Shown here piece by piece: positions 10,317 through 21,204 of a DNA stretch of 64,000 bases; the first letter of the stretch is position 1; each line of letters opens with the position of its first letter. Location: positions 2,728,001 through 2,792,000 of the forward strand of contig JBITNC010000002.1 in NCBI GenBank assembly GCA_050084985.1. The letters are read 5' to 3'. Below the pieces are notes generated by a model. It was not told the DNA's origin, did no database searches, and was given only the letters and a program-made list of their open reading frames with translations. Source of the stretch: Nageia nagi. Its lineage: Eukaryota; Pinophyta. The position numbers and the translations under genes were made by a program.

Positions 10317-12014
10317 TGTATATACTAGACTAGGATATTGTTTATGTTTTATAGGTAGAAATAGGTTTTACTACAAAACGTACTATAAATATCCTTATGG
10401 GGGCTTTATTACATCTTATACATAAGAAAAAGGAGTTAAATTGAAGTAATTTTGGGTGTTAATGTCAATAAGAGGAGTTATCAAAGTAGTCAAGAGGTGG
10501 AAGCCTTCAAAAGATCTAAGTCCAGGGGTATACAAGAGGTGACATCAATACTCAATGGAAAGAAGACCAATGAATGATATAAAGCATATTGACCACCTCT
10601 GTGACATACAAAGGTAATAACATCAAGACATCTCAAATATATTAATTTCAAGGCATGGAAAGAAATGATATCAACCAAAGAAAAAAGATAGTGTCGATAA
10701 TGGAAACTAAAAAGATTCTCAATAATCCCCCTCTCATGAAATCAACATCCACTATACAGGTGCCTCATTAATAAAATCCATGAAATGAAAATACCAAGAA
10801 AAGATAGCAATGATATCACCTAAATTTTGAAAGCATAATTTGAACTAGTTCTAGGGGCCAAAGGGGAGTGATGTCAATGATATAAAGTATAAAAAATCAT
10901 TGAAGATTTAAAACTAAAACTTGAAGGTGGAAAGGGCATGTATAAGCCTAGATAGTAAGTAAATTGAAGTGATGATATTATCAAGGTTTCAAAAACTTTT
11001 TTTGAACTATTTTTGGGTATAAGAGAATTATGATGTTAGTAACTCAAATTTTAACACCCAAAAGGGAACATAAGCCATACTTAAATATGGATCTGATATG
11101 CAAAATCTAAGATGATTAGTAAACTTGGATTTAACATGCAAAGGCTTAGATGGCCAATAATCTTTGGATCTAACATGCAAAGGCTTGTATGGTTAGTACT
11201 CTTTCCTAAAGATATTCCAAAATCAAACTTGAATGCATGAGAGATAGTTACAATAGTGGCAACCATTTGATAAGCTAGCTGAATGGGGTGAATAACAAGA
11301 GAGTATAACTAGATCAGTTAAATCATGCATGTCGCATGAAGGGGACACTTCAATATTCTAGATGATTTTTACAAACATTAGTTCAAATTTTTTTTAAAGG
11401 TTAGAATTGATGTAATTGATCATCATCCATTAGCAATAGTTAGAGCTTAAGATTAGTTAAGTTATTTTGATGTAATTTTACCTATAAATACAAGGTAAAT
11501 CAATGTAACAAGGTTAAACATTTAAGTGTTTACCCTATGCAATGTTACTAAGGCTATTTTATGAATACAAATATGACATGTTTGACCTTTATTCAACCAT
11601 TTCTCAATGTATGTGCTTAAATTATTATGTATGCATTTATGTAAATTTCATGGCTTCATGGATGAATGTTGAGTTAGTGTCTGCTAGTGTTATATTTGGC
11701 TAGGATTGCTAGTTAAGGTGATACAATTTATGTTTATTAATTTGCATGTCCTTATAGTTGTTCCTCTTAAGGAAGATTGCACTAATCAAGAATGTTTATT
11801 TAAATTGCTTTCCTACACTCTAGTCTTTTTATCTCTTTTTGATACCCTATACTTCAATATATTAGTGTATTTGATCTTCCTATGAGAAGACTCTGATCCA
11901 ACGATAAGTATCAACCTTCATACTAGAGGTTTAATTGAGCTACATAGTTCATCCTTAGTGACTCTATTGATTGGGATTAATGAGATCATGAATATTAACA
12001 ATCTCAATCAACAC
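10317..12014 (+). mobile_element. Solo LTR (~1.7 kb) related to the gypsy LTRs at 36.95 and 52.0 kb
   Basis: The last ~550 bp (about 11470-12010) align with 37915-38482 and 53010-53585: shared words include 'gacatgt', 'cttcatggatgaat', 'tagttcatcctta' and the end 'aatctcaatca'. The first kilobase matches only loosely. It is flanked by TTATG (10312-10316) and ATATG (12015-12019), a one-mismatch target duplication. It splits the LINE-A endonuclease between 'SKF' and 'IICLQE'. The end could lie at 12010-12014. Confidence 0.7.
11482..11490 (+). promoter_or_regulatory. TATA box in gypsy-type solo LTR
   Basis: CTATAAATA sits at the same alignment position as TTATAAATA in the LTRs at 37919 and 53018, suggesting a conserved promoter. 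Confidence 0.5.
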
Positions 12015-12429
12015 ATATGAAATTGAGATGACTATAAAACTTGGAATAAGAAATAAATTTGTTGTATACCATGTACCATCATATTGGGTCTACCATCCCT
12101 ATCACATTCCAAGAATGAAAGATCATTTTGGTATATCAAGGAGCATATCTCCATTTTCCTCATTAACATGATTAAGATTAGAAAGCATCTAGAAAGAGTT
12201 GCTGGTAAAACTTTCCTAAGATTTATTGGGAAAATTAGTTTTCCTTCGCTTATCTTTCTAAACTAGAATGGTTCCTCAAGGAGGGATACGAGATCATTAG
12301 TCCTGAGTTCAAGTGTGAACCATTTTTATTGCCTCCAATTGCTAAATATTTGAATACATAGGAGGGAGTACCTCTTAATTAGTAATATCATGTGATTTTA
12401 TCAAGATATATGATGGTGGAAGAGGAGGT
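12015..12429 (-). pseudogene. LINE-A ORF2 start (endonuclease N-terminus) and ORF1-ORF2 gap
   Basis: On the minus strand near 12122-12030 the translation gives 'FHSWNVIGMVDPI', a stop, then 'YMVYNKFISYSKF'. The W-N-V-x-G-x block is the conserved start of L1 endonucleases (normally S-W-N-V-R-G-L). The first ~300 bp next to ORF1 show no conserved block. Confidence 0.75.
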
Positions 12430-13349
12430 TATAAATCCAAAGAAGGCTTGAGAGTTGTGATTTGCGAATAACTCAAAGAGGGTTGGAATGTATTCATGGT
12501 GTTTCCTCCTTTTCCTTTTTTATTTTTCATGGTTTTCCATTCCTCTTGGTTCTCCTTAATGGGTTGAGCTAAAGTAGAGGTAGCTAGAGTTGAAGGAGAT
12601 GGCCCTTTGGCTTTGAATATGTCTATCATTAGTAGAAAATCTTTAATTTTATGATCCATTGATTAGTACTTGTAATAGGTGTTGGGGATGTTGACATACA
12701 CCACCCTTTAATGAAGACGGATATCCTATATTTGAATGTACACATACTCTTTCATAGTTATTGCAAGGTCAAATTTAACACACATTTGGTGAGTAGGTCG
12801 AGCCACATAGAAATGAGTCAATTCTTCATAAATAAAATATTTTATGAGAGAATTCAAGTTTCATAAAAATGGATAGACAACTAAAGGTAATCCTAGGAAT
12901 TTAATCTAGATTGGGACAACTAGAAAGATATCATTAGATACATTGAATTCCTTAAACCACTGATACAAAATAAGAAGAATACTATGGACATAACATGGAC
13001 CTTTGTTGAGAAATTGTTGGACTTTAATAGGGTCCAAAATGAAAAAACCTTTGGTAAGGTTTTTCACATTCTCAACTTGGATGTTTTAGGGACATTAGTA
13101 CTATTAAATCTAGTTCTTAAGAATATAATTTGAGGATATAGATCCTAGTAAATACTGCATTAAGGCATAACTTTCAAGACAAACATATTCTTGGTTAAAA
13201 TCATTCAAAGAAAAAACAAGGTCACAAGAGGAGTTACCTTATAGAATACCCTGGTGATGAACTTTTAAGAGTGTTTTTTTACAACTAGCATTATTTCTCA
13301 CTCCAACAACTTCAACAAAGGATGAAGTTGTAGATTGAGCCTGTGGCAT
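12430..13349 (-). pseudogene. LINE-A ORF1 with DUF4283-like domain and decayed zinc knuckle
   Basis: The start ATG (13349-13347) gives 'MPQAQSTTSSFVEVVG'. The middle (about 13060-12880) reads 'NLTKGFFILDPIKVQQFLNK', then 'GPCYVHSILLILYQW' and 'KFLGLPLVVYPF', the pattern of DUF4283, the RNA-binding-type domain of plant LINE ORF1. After 'CVKFDL' the C-terminal knuckle reads 'YYKYQSMDHKIKDF', where C-x2-C-x4-H-x4-C would be expected: the His remains and the Cys have become Tyr or Phe. A hydrophilic Lys-rich tail follows. Stops occur mainly in the middle. ORF1 proteins coat LINE RNA. Confidence 0.8.
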
Positions 13350-13379
13350 TTTAAAGGTAATTTAATTTTCTACAATGGA

Positions 13380-14890
13380 ATAAATGATTTAGAAAAAATC
13401 CATATACAGAGTAAAGAAATCCCACACACTCTCCAAGAGAAGGTGATGTGATAGGTTTGGGAACCCTAGCAACATATGTAGCTCATCTCTTCACTCTGTG
13501 TGATTGCATTTTTCAATAATAAATTACTTATAAATTAGTTGGTTAAATGCTTTAATAAATCAATCAAGAAAATATAAATATATTAAAATTAATATTTGAT
13601 TTATTTAATATATTATTTTCTTCTTATTTTCATTTCAACATTTGTTCATTCTTAATATATCTTTTTCTTTTCACATGTGTTATTGGATATCTTGCTTGTA
13701 AATTAGATAGTTAAATGCAAATAGAGCAAGGTTTTCATAAATCAATCAAGGAAATATTAACATATTAAAATTATTTTTTTATGAATTAAAATTAATATTT
13801 TATTTACTTAATATATTGTTTCTTCTTATTCTTATTTTCAAATAGATTCTTTTATGCATTGTGAAATTACTTTATATAAAATTATTGCATAAGATAAAAG
13901 TTTTGATGAAATTAATACATAGATTAAATTAAGAATAATAATAATGATCAATAGGAGAAGAGTCGTTAGAAGACATAATTTCATTATTCATGAAGTTAAA
14001 ACATAAGAACAACTAAATTTTAAGATTGTCAAAAGTGAATATTCACTTGATCATCTTAAAATGCATACCAAAATTTAATTTTAAAAAGATTACACCCTCA
14101 TTTGATGAAATTTAAAATATTAGATTTAAATGTTTAAAATAAAAAATAAAATTAAAAACAAATTAAAATTTTTTAAATGATATATAGTTCCTTGCAAGAA
14201 ATTTGATTTCTAACAAAGAGAGAAGACAAAATATACTACTCCATGCCTATGCTATCACCAAAGAAGATAACATTACCATTAAGAAGATAAAATTACCATT
14301 ATTTATATATGTAATGAGTAATATTAAATCTTTTAAGAACCTGTTCCAAATTATTCTTCAAAATGATCTTTGAATGTCAACTTCATTACTAAGATCAAGA
14401 AGTTATACATATGTGATTAGTCCATTCAAAATTTAATACACCATAAACAAATATTTACCAAATAAAATTAAATAAGTGTACAAACCATACATGCCCTTAT
14501 GAAGACTCCTACAAAGAACTTAAATAATCAATACAAATTAGAGACATCTATGGCTAATAATGTTCTTCAACTCTATGAATTAAATAAAAGGAAAAAAAGA
14601 CTATTTCAAAATTCCATGCTTCATTTGAAGATCTTTCTAAAGTCATGAATATGGTCACATTCTTTGCATGGATATCAACTATAAATACACCTTATAAATA
14701 TATGTTATGGGTCATTTATCTCCAATAAAGCTTCAAAAATGAAAAAATGTTTAATCCATCCCTTTGGAGAATGAAGTATCTATATGAGTAAATTAATGGA
14801 ATATTTCATAGGATTGTAGGAAAGAACTAAATCCATAATAAACATTTTGATTTTAGTGTTTGAAAAATAAGTTTTAGTAAGGTAAGGACT
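13380..14890. other. Unassigned AT-rich stretch
   Basis: Very A/T-rich with no coding pattern on either strand. A partial duplication, 'tattaaaattaatattt-gatttatttaatatatt' (13580-13615) and its variant (13760-13815), together with matching neighbours, suggests a ~190-bp tandem duplication. Confidence 0.5.
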
Positions 14891-15245
14891 TATACAACCA
14901 AAGGGGCAATATTAAATTCATCCTCAAACAAGAAGATTCAAAAATTATTACCGATTGGAGGCCAATCACACTATTGAATGTCAGTTACAAAATTATTGCC
15001 AAAACCTTAGCTTTGTGTCTTTGGCCCTTATTACCATTAATTATTCAACCAAAACAAACTAGTTTTATTCAATGCAGATACATTTTGAATAATGTTCTTG
15101 CAATTTGGAAAGGAATGGAATGGGATCATATATCAAATTAGCATGCTTTATTTTTCAAGATTGATTTTGAGAAGGCATATGATCAGATTGAATGGTTATT
15201 CATCATCTCTATGTTTTAAGCTCTTGGCTTTGGTGGTCAATTTTT
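14890..15245 (+). pseudogene. LINE-B reverse transcriptase, N-terminal half
   Basis: The translation gives 'ITDWRPITLLNVSYKIIAKT', 'QTSFIQCRYILNNVLAIW' and 'FFKIDFEKAYDQIEW', then 'ALGFGGQFF' at the break. These are RT motifs 0-A of plant L1 LINEs. The 'KIDFEKAYD' motif A Asp is intact. Two in-frame stops are present. The frame stops at the LTR insertion (15246) and resumes after it with 'HTIRILFQ', matching LINE-A 'QYVRMLFQ'. Confidence 0.88.
15241..15245. repeat. Target-site duplication TTTTT, left
   Basis: Pairs with 15733-15737. Removing the insert and one copy restores the LINE frame. Confidence 0.75.
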
Positions 15246-15732
15246 TGATGCATGCGTTGCCGGGGCCGTAACTTTTGATCCGGAGGTCGTTTTGCTTCGA
15301 AATTTAAACTGTGGCTTCGTGACGAAATTCCAGTTATGGTAGTTTGTTAGAATTGCCATACCCAAAAAATGATATTTTTAAGGCCTGATTCATCCGTCTA
15401 AGGCCTGAAAAATAGGCTTTTTTAAGAGCACTCCTAATTTTTAGGCTTTTTTGCATGTTGCGCCTTTAGTAACTCTTGTTTTTCGTCTAGTTAAGGGTGG
15501 ATATTTTAGATACTGCTTAATTAGTGTAAGAAGGATGCGCATGCAAATTTTGGGTGCAATCCGACTCATTCTGGTTTTTTGTTTTTTTTGTGGCTATTTA
15601 AAGGACATTGTATTCTCTTGGAGAGCATGTGGATTCAGGAATAAGAAGAGTATTTTTTGGTCTGGATTTCTTTTGTATGTTCTGTGACTGGATTTCAATT
15701 TCTGTTTTCCTGTTATAGCTGAATTCACATCA
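15246..15732. mobile_element. CpG-rich solo LTR inserted in LINE-B
   Basis: The 487-bp insert has the terminal inverted repeat TGATG...CATCA and a TTTTT duplication on both sides. It is markedly richer in CpG than everything around it (for example 'gcgttgccggggccg', 'gatccggaggtcg'), suggesting a younger insertion with less deamination. No other copy is in the window, so the superfamily is unknown. A T-rich region and 'gtggctatttaaaggac' (15589-15605) could hold a TATA-like element. Confidence 0.8.
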
Positions 15733-15737
15733 TTTTT
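15733..15737. repeat. Target-site duplication TTTTT, right
   Basis: Pairs with 15241-15245. Confidence 0.75.
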
Positions 15738-16985
15738 CCACACTATAAGGATCCTCTTTCAATATGTTTATGTTGTCTTATCTTTAAATAACTATCAAAC
15801 AAAATAAATTGGGCTCTTTATATAAATAAGGAAGGGGTTTCCTATGGCCCCTTCTCTTTTTATTTTGGTAGCAAAAGCCTTTGGGTACCTCTTTGTTAAA
15901 AAAACTTTGTATGGCTTGCTTCATAGAATTGCTTTGCCACACAATCAAGGGTAGTTAATTAATGGTCATTTTGAAGATGAATATTTTCTTACCATTTGGT
16001 AAGAGGAGTATTCTATAATACAAGCTATTCAATATTTAAATTTTTTTGTCAAGCCTTATGGTCTAGTATTCAATGGCACAAGACTTCTTGCTACATGAAA
16101 TCTCCTCTTCACAAGCTTCCTTAGATGAAACATTATCAATGGCATTTGATTTCTCCATGGAATATTTTTAAATTTATTGGCATTCCATTTGCCTTTCATG
16201 GATTGCCTTCTTGTCTTTGGAGTCATGTGGTTCAAAAAGTTGAAAAAAATCTTAAGTTTTGGATGTCCAAAAAGCTTTCATTGACCAACAAGTTTCAAGT
16301 CTACTCCAAAATTATAGCATCCACTCATGTATACTACTTTTCATGTTGGGTTCCTTATCAGGATTGCTATAACAAGTTAGAGAAGTTGTTGTAGGAATTT
16401 CTATGGGCTTCTTCCTTAGATCGTAAAGGCTTTAATAAAGTGGCTTGGGAGTTTTTTACTTTGCCTAAGGAGGTTAGAGGTATGGGATTGATTAATTGTA
16501 AGAGGAAAAGAATTGCTCTTTGTGCTAAGTGTATTATTCAATCTATTTAAGGAGTTGATGCCTGGAAAGTCTTAATTAGATTTTTTTATTCTAGGTTGCC
16601 TCTTAGTAGATGGGCTTAGAATGGAATAAAATTCTAGTCTTTTGTTGTAGTCCAAGTTTTTATCAAGTTATTAGGTTCTCTTGTTATAAAGAGTATATAG
16701 CAAGCCTGGCAACAACTCACACCTTGGCTCAATTGGAAAGGAAAGGAGACCAATCATTTTTTTCATAACTTCTCAAAATATTTGATGGTCTTCTATGATT
16801 TCCCTTTTGGGCATACCTCTTTCTTAGGCTCAATGGATTCATGCCAAAAAGTTTTTCAAGAAGGGTATTACCTCCATTATTGATTTCTTTTCTCCTGATA
16901 ACAAATATTGGATCCCTTATAATTCTTTTAGACATAAGTTCAAATTAACAAATAAGGATAAGGATACTTATGAAGTTGTTATCGC
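15738..16985 (+). pseudogene. LINE-B reverse transcriptase C-terminal half and downstream region
   Basis: Blocks in order are 'HTIRILFQYVYVVLSLNN', 'GPFSFYFGS' (the usual P-L-S-P-x-L-F region), 'FHGLPSCLWSHVVQKVEK', 'LSLTNKFQVYSKIIAS', 'HVYYFSCWVPYQDCYNKLEK', 'FLWASSLDRKGFNKVAWEFF' and 'MGLINCKRKRIALCAKC'. This is the typical L1-LINE tail after the RT. The F-A-D-D box is not clean. The last part up to 16985 ('LNWKGKETNHFF') parallels LINE-A near 1950. Confidence 0.85.
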
Positions 16986-16989
16986 TAGA

Positions 16990-17386
16990 CCAAAAAGGGT
17001 TTTTGGGGGTAGTTTTAATCCACTGCCTATTATATTTATCGACAATTATATGCCCATCACCTATGAGGCCACCACCAAAATTTCCCTCTAAGGTAGTGAC
17101 TAATAACCATCAGTTTATGGTACCCAAAACCACATTCTAATGTCATACAAAAGTGGTTATAAACTACCTCTCTATCAACCAATATGGGAAACTAAAAATA
17201 CCCCTAAACTTGCCTCATTATTTTTTAAAAGTGGTGGTTTTAAATGTCAATTTATGGATATATATGGTAGTTTAAAACTATTGCATAGTTATCACGTTTT
17301 TTTTAAAGGGTGTAGCCTGTAAGCATTCTTACAAATGGAAGAATGCTTCCAAGCTACATCATCCTCAACTACCTAAGGCACCTGAG
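16990..17386. other. Unassigned spacer
   Basis: No coding signal. 'gttataaactacc' (17157) and 'ggtagtttaaaac' (17265) form a loose inverted pair about 100 bp apart, possibly an old miniature transposon, but no clear ends or target duplication are visible. Confidence 0.4.
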
Positions 17387-17463
17387 CTCAATCATAGAGA
17401 GCCCAAGTATGATGCTAGCCATGGACTCTCAAAGGATTGCCCAATGGAACTAACCAATCATTG

Positions 17464-17465
<2 letters not shown>

Positions 17466-17508
<43 letters not shown>
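17466..17508. repeat. (TA)n microsatellite
   Basis: An uninterrupted TA tract of about 43 bases at the same place in copy 1 as the CA/TA tract in copy 2. Confidence 0.95.
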
Positions 17509-17512
<4 letters not shown>

Positions 17513-17539
17513 ATGATTAAAGATAAAGGCATGTTCATG

Positions 17540-17900
17540 ATCAAGTGCACCATATAATATAAAATGATCCAAATGCACTAAAATATGATGTGAAATGATT
17601 TAATTACACCATATTAGTCTAAAATGATGGTACGGTACCATATGATATGAAATGAAAAGTGCACCATATGATATCAAATGATCTAAATGCACCAACATAT
17701 GATATGAAATCTAAGTACACCATATAATTTGAAATAATACAAATGTACCATATGATATGAAATATACACCAACATATGATATGAAACTTATCTATGTACA
17801 CCATATAGTCTGAAATGATGCAATTTTACCATATGATATGAAATGATCTAAATACACCATATGATATGAGAATTATGTAACTGTATATGATATGAAATTA
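17540..17900. repeat. Satellite-like array of ATATGATATGAAATGAT units
   Basis: The core word 'atatgatatgaaatgat', often preceded by 'cacc' and followed by 'ctaaatg', recurs about every 25-35 bases with substitutions. Scattered units continue to 18200, and reverse-complement units ('atcatttcatatcatatggt') appear at 19840-19865 and 21205-21235. It is non-coding. Confidence 0.8.
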
Positions 17901-18237
17901 TTCAAATATGCTCTACAATTAAAAAAAAAAGTTTTAAGTTGGAAAAAACATGCTTGTAATACGTAGCAATTGCTCAACCCAAAAACTTAAATGTTATGTC
18001 ATCTTACCTCTATAATAAACACAATAAGATATCTTTCCCCTAGGATAACTTATTTAAAATATCATGAATTAGAATTTCTCAATAGATGTATCAATGTTCA
18101 TAATATTACCACACAATATGATATGAAATGATCCAAGTCCACCACACAACCAACCTAGATGCTTTAAACATATGATATGAAATGATCCAAATCCATCATA
18201 AGATAGGAAATTATGGAATTTTAAGTAGATGCATGAT

Positions 18238-18600
18238 GCAAGACCTGGGAATTATTTGATAAGATGGATGATGTAAACATAGTTTCAAGAATACCATAAT
18301 TATGATCAAGGATTACAAAATTATCCTCCAATGATTCAAATATGATCTATAGTTTATATTATTTCTCAATTGATTCAAATATGCTCTACATTAATGTTGC
18401 CATAACATTTTGATTTACAAGCACCAAGTAGACACATTCACATACCTAAGTAGCACTTTTTGAGAAAAATGAAATGGAACATAAAACTTGATAGAGATGA
18501 ATGTAAAATATGGATGATACATGATGTAGACACAGTCTCAAAGACTATAATGGTTGTAGAAAATTCAATTCATGGATACAACAAGGATGCCCTTAAACTC
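18238..18600 (+). pseudogene. PPR-like fragments, plus strand (broken)
   Basis: Near 18238-18300 a frameshifted translation gives 'DAR' then 'LFDKMDDVNIVSR', and near 18505-18590 it gives 'MIHDVDTVSKT' and 'NSIHGYNKDALKL'. These fit the PPR pattern 'DA-x-x-LFD-x-M' and 'DV-x-SW'. PPR proteins bind organellar RNA. The pieces are far too short and broken to act, and they sit inside repeat DNA. The call rests on pattern matching by eye. Confidence 0.4.
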
Positions 18601-18849
18601 TAATCTGATTAGCCACTTGGAAACCACATATTTTTTTGTGTTTGGCTAAGTATTACAAGCATTTCTTTTCTAGCTTATCACATGTCAATTTAAAAAAAAA
18701 TGATGCATGCCATGTAATAAGGAGCCCATAACATATTCCATTATTTTATTCCATGACCTTGCAATATTATTTCATATTCTATAAGCTTGTATTCTTTTGC
18801 ATTCTACATATATGTCCATGCTTTGAATTTTTCTACATTCTTTTTGAAA

Positions 18850-19560
18850 ACTAGTGAATCTTGTAATCATTTTAAACCATGAAACTTTATTTGTATCATG
18901 CATCTTGTCTAAAAAATCCCAAGTCTTATGTATTCTTACACATATTTCATGTTTTTATGGGTCATTTTCAAAAAACCCATTTTATGTATTATGCAATCAT
19001 TGTAAACTATGAAACTTTATTTGCATCATGCATCTTGTTAAACAAATTTTGGGGCTTATGTATTCTTCCACATATTTCATGTATTGTATAATTATTATAG
19101 ACTATGAAAGTTTGATTACATCATACATCTTGTCAAATAAATCCTAAGTCTTGTATGTACTTTCATATTTTTTGTGTCTATGGGCCTTTAATTTTTAAAA
19201 TACCCAATTTGTGTGTATCGTATAATCATTGCAGAAGGTGAAGTTCAAAGCTCCCTCAAGATAGAATACACAATGAATAAGATCAACAATACATGTATAA
19301 TAATTAATCCCACAATTGCAAGGTATGCACAAAATAAAAGGTTGTAGAGACTTTTAAGAATATGTAACTGTCAAGTGTAAAATTGGATTAGAGAAGGAAA
19401 GCAACAAACTACCTAAGTTTCCAGCAACATTCAAATTATAAATATTATTATTTACATGCTAAAATAATATTGGTAAAGGTTTTATAAAACCCATTTTGTG
19501 CATATCTTATGATCATTGCATTCCATGAAACTGTATCTACATCATGCATCTTGTTAAATA
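18850..19560. repeat. ~130-bp degenerate tandem repeats
   Basis: Units contain 'ctatgaaactttatttgcat', 'catgcatcttgttaaa' and 'ttatgtattcttccacat' at about 18878, 19000, 19100 and 19520, with another at 19675. Related sequence recurs at 56640-56720 and 56930-57010. Confidence 0.7.
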
Positions 19561-19850
19561 ATTATCGGGCCTTATGTAATTCTTCCATATTTTGTATACA
19601 TGCTATAAAGGAATTCAAAACCACAACATTCAATTTACAAGCACCAAGTAGACACATGCACACACCCATTGCATTCCATAAAACTATATTTACATCATGC
19701 ATCTTATTAAATAATTATCAAGTTTTATGTTTTTTTGCCAACATACCACTTTGGGACTGGTTTTTAATACTTAGAAAATATTTGTTTTGAAAAGTAGCTT
19801 TCCTTCTCTAAGTTGGTTGTTGGATCATATGGTACTATATTTAAACCATT

Positions 19851-20060
19851 TCATATCATATCATGCATCTCATGAAATAATTCTTGGGCATTGTATATTA
19901 TTTTACATTTTGCATACATGTCTATCAGGGTAATCACAACCATAATATTTAAGGCAAAACCATTTTCAACTACTATTTGATGAATGTCCATACCTTCTTC
20001 TAGAGCTACCATTTTACATACATGTTTATGGGCCTTAAGTATTATTCCATAATTTGCATA
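19851..20060 (-). pseudogene. PPR protein fragment, minus strand
   Basis: The open minus-strand frame includes 'VALEEGMDIHQIVVENGF', 'NIMVVITLIDMYAKC' and 'NAQELFHEMHDMI'. This is the classic plant PPR (PLS-type) spacing: 'ALEEG-x-x-IH', then 'ALIDMYAKCG', then 'A-x-x-LFD-x-M'. About two repeat units are recognisable. It lies within repeats, and a second copy exists at 56690-56830, so it is a mobilised or duplicated gene scrap rather than a gene. Confidence 0.75.
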
Positions 20061-20235
20061 TATGTATATATAGGTATTCAAAATAATAAGATTTGATTTA
20101 TAAAATATCAAGTAAACACATCCACATACCCAATTCAGGGTTTATGGGTATTTTGGCATCTAATCTCAATCATAGTGAGCCAAATTATGATGTCATCCAT
20201 GGGCTCCTGAAGGTTGGACCAATGGAATTGAAAAG

Positions 20236-20337
<102 letters not shown>

Positions 20338-20624
20338 TATAAAAGATAAATACAAGTTCATAATCAAGTGCATCATATGATATAAAATGATCAAAATGCA
20401 CCAATATAAATATGAAATGATATAATTATACCATATTGGTCTGAAATGTTGTTGTTACATCATATGATATGAAATTATTTAAATATGCTTTACAGTTCTA
20501 ATTATTTATCATATAAATCAAATATTCTCTATAATACTGCTACCATAATATTCAATTTAAAAGCACCAAGTAGACACATACACACACCTAAGAAGCACTT
20601 TTTTAAAAAAAAATGGAATATTAA

Positions 20625-20765
20625 ATCTAATAGACATGTATGCAAAATGTGGAATATATATGATGTAGATATAATTTCATGGATTGCAATGTGGAAGATG
20701 TATGATATAGACACAATTCCATATGTCATAATTTATTTATATAAGGGCTCTAACATAGGCCAAAC
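20625..20765 (+). pseudogene. PPR-like fragment, plus strand
   Basis: The translation contains 'NLIDMYAKCG' (reading across a frame change) and 'DVDIISWIAMWKMYDIDT', which fits the PPR end-of-repeat and 'DV-SW-x-AM' pattern. It lies opposite in strand to the fragment at 19851-20060. Confidence 0.6.
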
Positions 20766-20944
20766 AATGAAGGAACCCACAACATATTCCATCATTTTCA
20801 ATCTCATCATTCTATATATATACAACAAGACATCCACTTGGGAACCACATATTTTTTCTATGTTTGGCTAAGTATCACAAGTCAAGCAATGAAGGAGCCA
20901 ACAACATGTTCCATTATTTTTGGGTGCTTGAAATATTTTTTTAA

Positions 20945-21070
20945 CTTTGAGTTTTTTGAGTTGAGGGGTTGGAGGAGAGAGGTGCATTTAGATCATTCCG
21001 TATCATACATATAGTGCACTAGGTATTTTGTGTATTGATGAGACTAGAGAGATGTGACTAGACCATACGA
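20945..21070. repeat. Inverted copy of the 23.8-24.1 kb repeat
   Basis: 'ggggttggaggagagagg' and 'gtgtattgatgagac' are reverse complements of words repeated at 23800-24060 ('cctctctcctccaaccc', 'tctcatcaatacac'). Confidence 0.6.
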
Positions 21071-21204
21071 GAGGTGATGTGATGAGACTAAAGGAGATAA
21101 GGGGAGACATGGATTGTAAATCAAATGTTATGTATTGTGCATAATATCTTGAGAATCACCTACCAAATATGATATAAAGTATTTTACTTCATCTATGCCT
21201 ATAT

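Larger units (their letters stand above)
1698..13349 (-). mobile_element. LINE-A: L1-type non-LTR retrotransposon split by three LTR insertions
   Basis: Read on the minus strand, the order is ORF1 (13349-12430), start of ORF2 endonuclease (about 12125-12015), a short endonuclease piece (10316-10258 plus 5069-5029), the rest of the endonuclease (4526 to about 4100), reverse transcriptase (about 3500-2300) and the C-terminal region to about 1700. Three LTR insertions (4527-5028, 5070-10257, 10317-12014) interrupt it, and the reading frame resumes across them; for example 'IICLQEVK' follows the N-terminal 'FHSWNV' block. Many stops and frameshifts make it dead. The same family occurs on the plus strand at 14.9-17 kb, with matching strings such as 'YYNKLEK' and 'CYNKLEK'. 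The 3' end is uncertain and no poly(A) tail is visible. Confidence 0.85.
14890..16985 (+). mobile_element. LINE-B: L1-type LINE fragment, plus strand, split by a solo LTR
   Basis: Reverse-transcriptase blocks appear at 14930-15245 and resume at 15738; the C-terminal region continues to about 16985. The upstream endonuclease and ORF1 are absent, so it is 5'-truncated as is usual for LINE copies. It is the same family as LINE-A, judged by shared blocks in order. Stops and frame changes are frequent. Confidence 0.85.
17387..18752. repeat. Repeat cluster, copy 1 of a duplicated segment
   Basis: The segment starts 'ctcaatcatagagagcccaa', carries a (TA)n tract, a satellite-like array and PPR fragments, and ends near 'acatattccattatttt'. 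Copy 2 (20165-20925) has the same order: 'ctcaatcatagtgagcc', dinucleotide tract, 'aagtgcatcatatgatat', 'caccaagtagacaca', PPR fragment, 'ccacttgggaaccacatatt' and 'acatgttccattattttt'. Copy 1 is longer, mainly because its satellite-like part is expanded. Confidence 0.75.

Noticed and set aside
10258-12019. Element boundary read as a second LTR of the gag-only element
   Set aside because: The sequence after 10257 shares nothing with the gag-only LTRs; it aligns instead with the gypsy LTRs at 37 and 53 kb, and the GAGAG duplication closes the gag-only element at 10257.
17387-18200. Regular short repeats considered as a CRISPR array
   Set aside because: Units are degenerate, spacers are not unique or of constant length, and the window is a plant nuclear genome with retrotransposons throughout.
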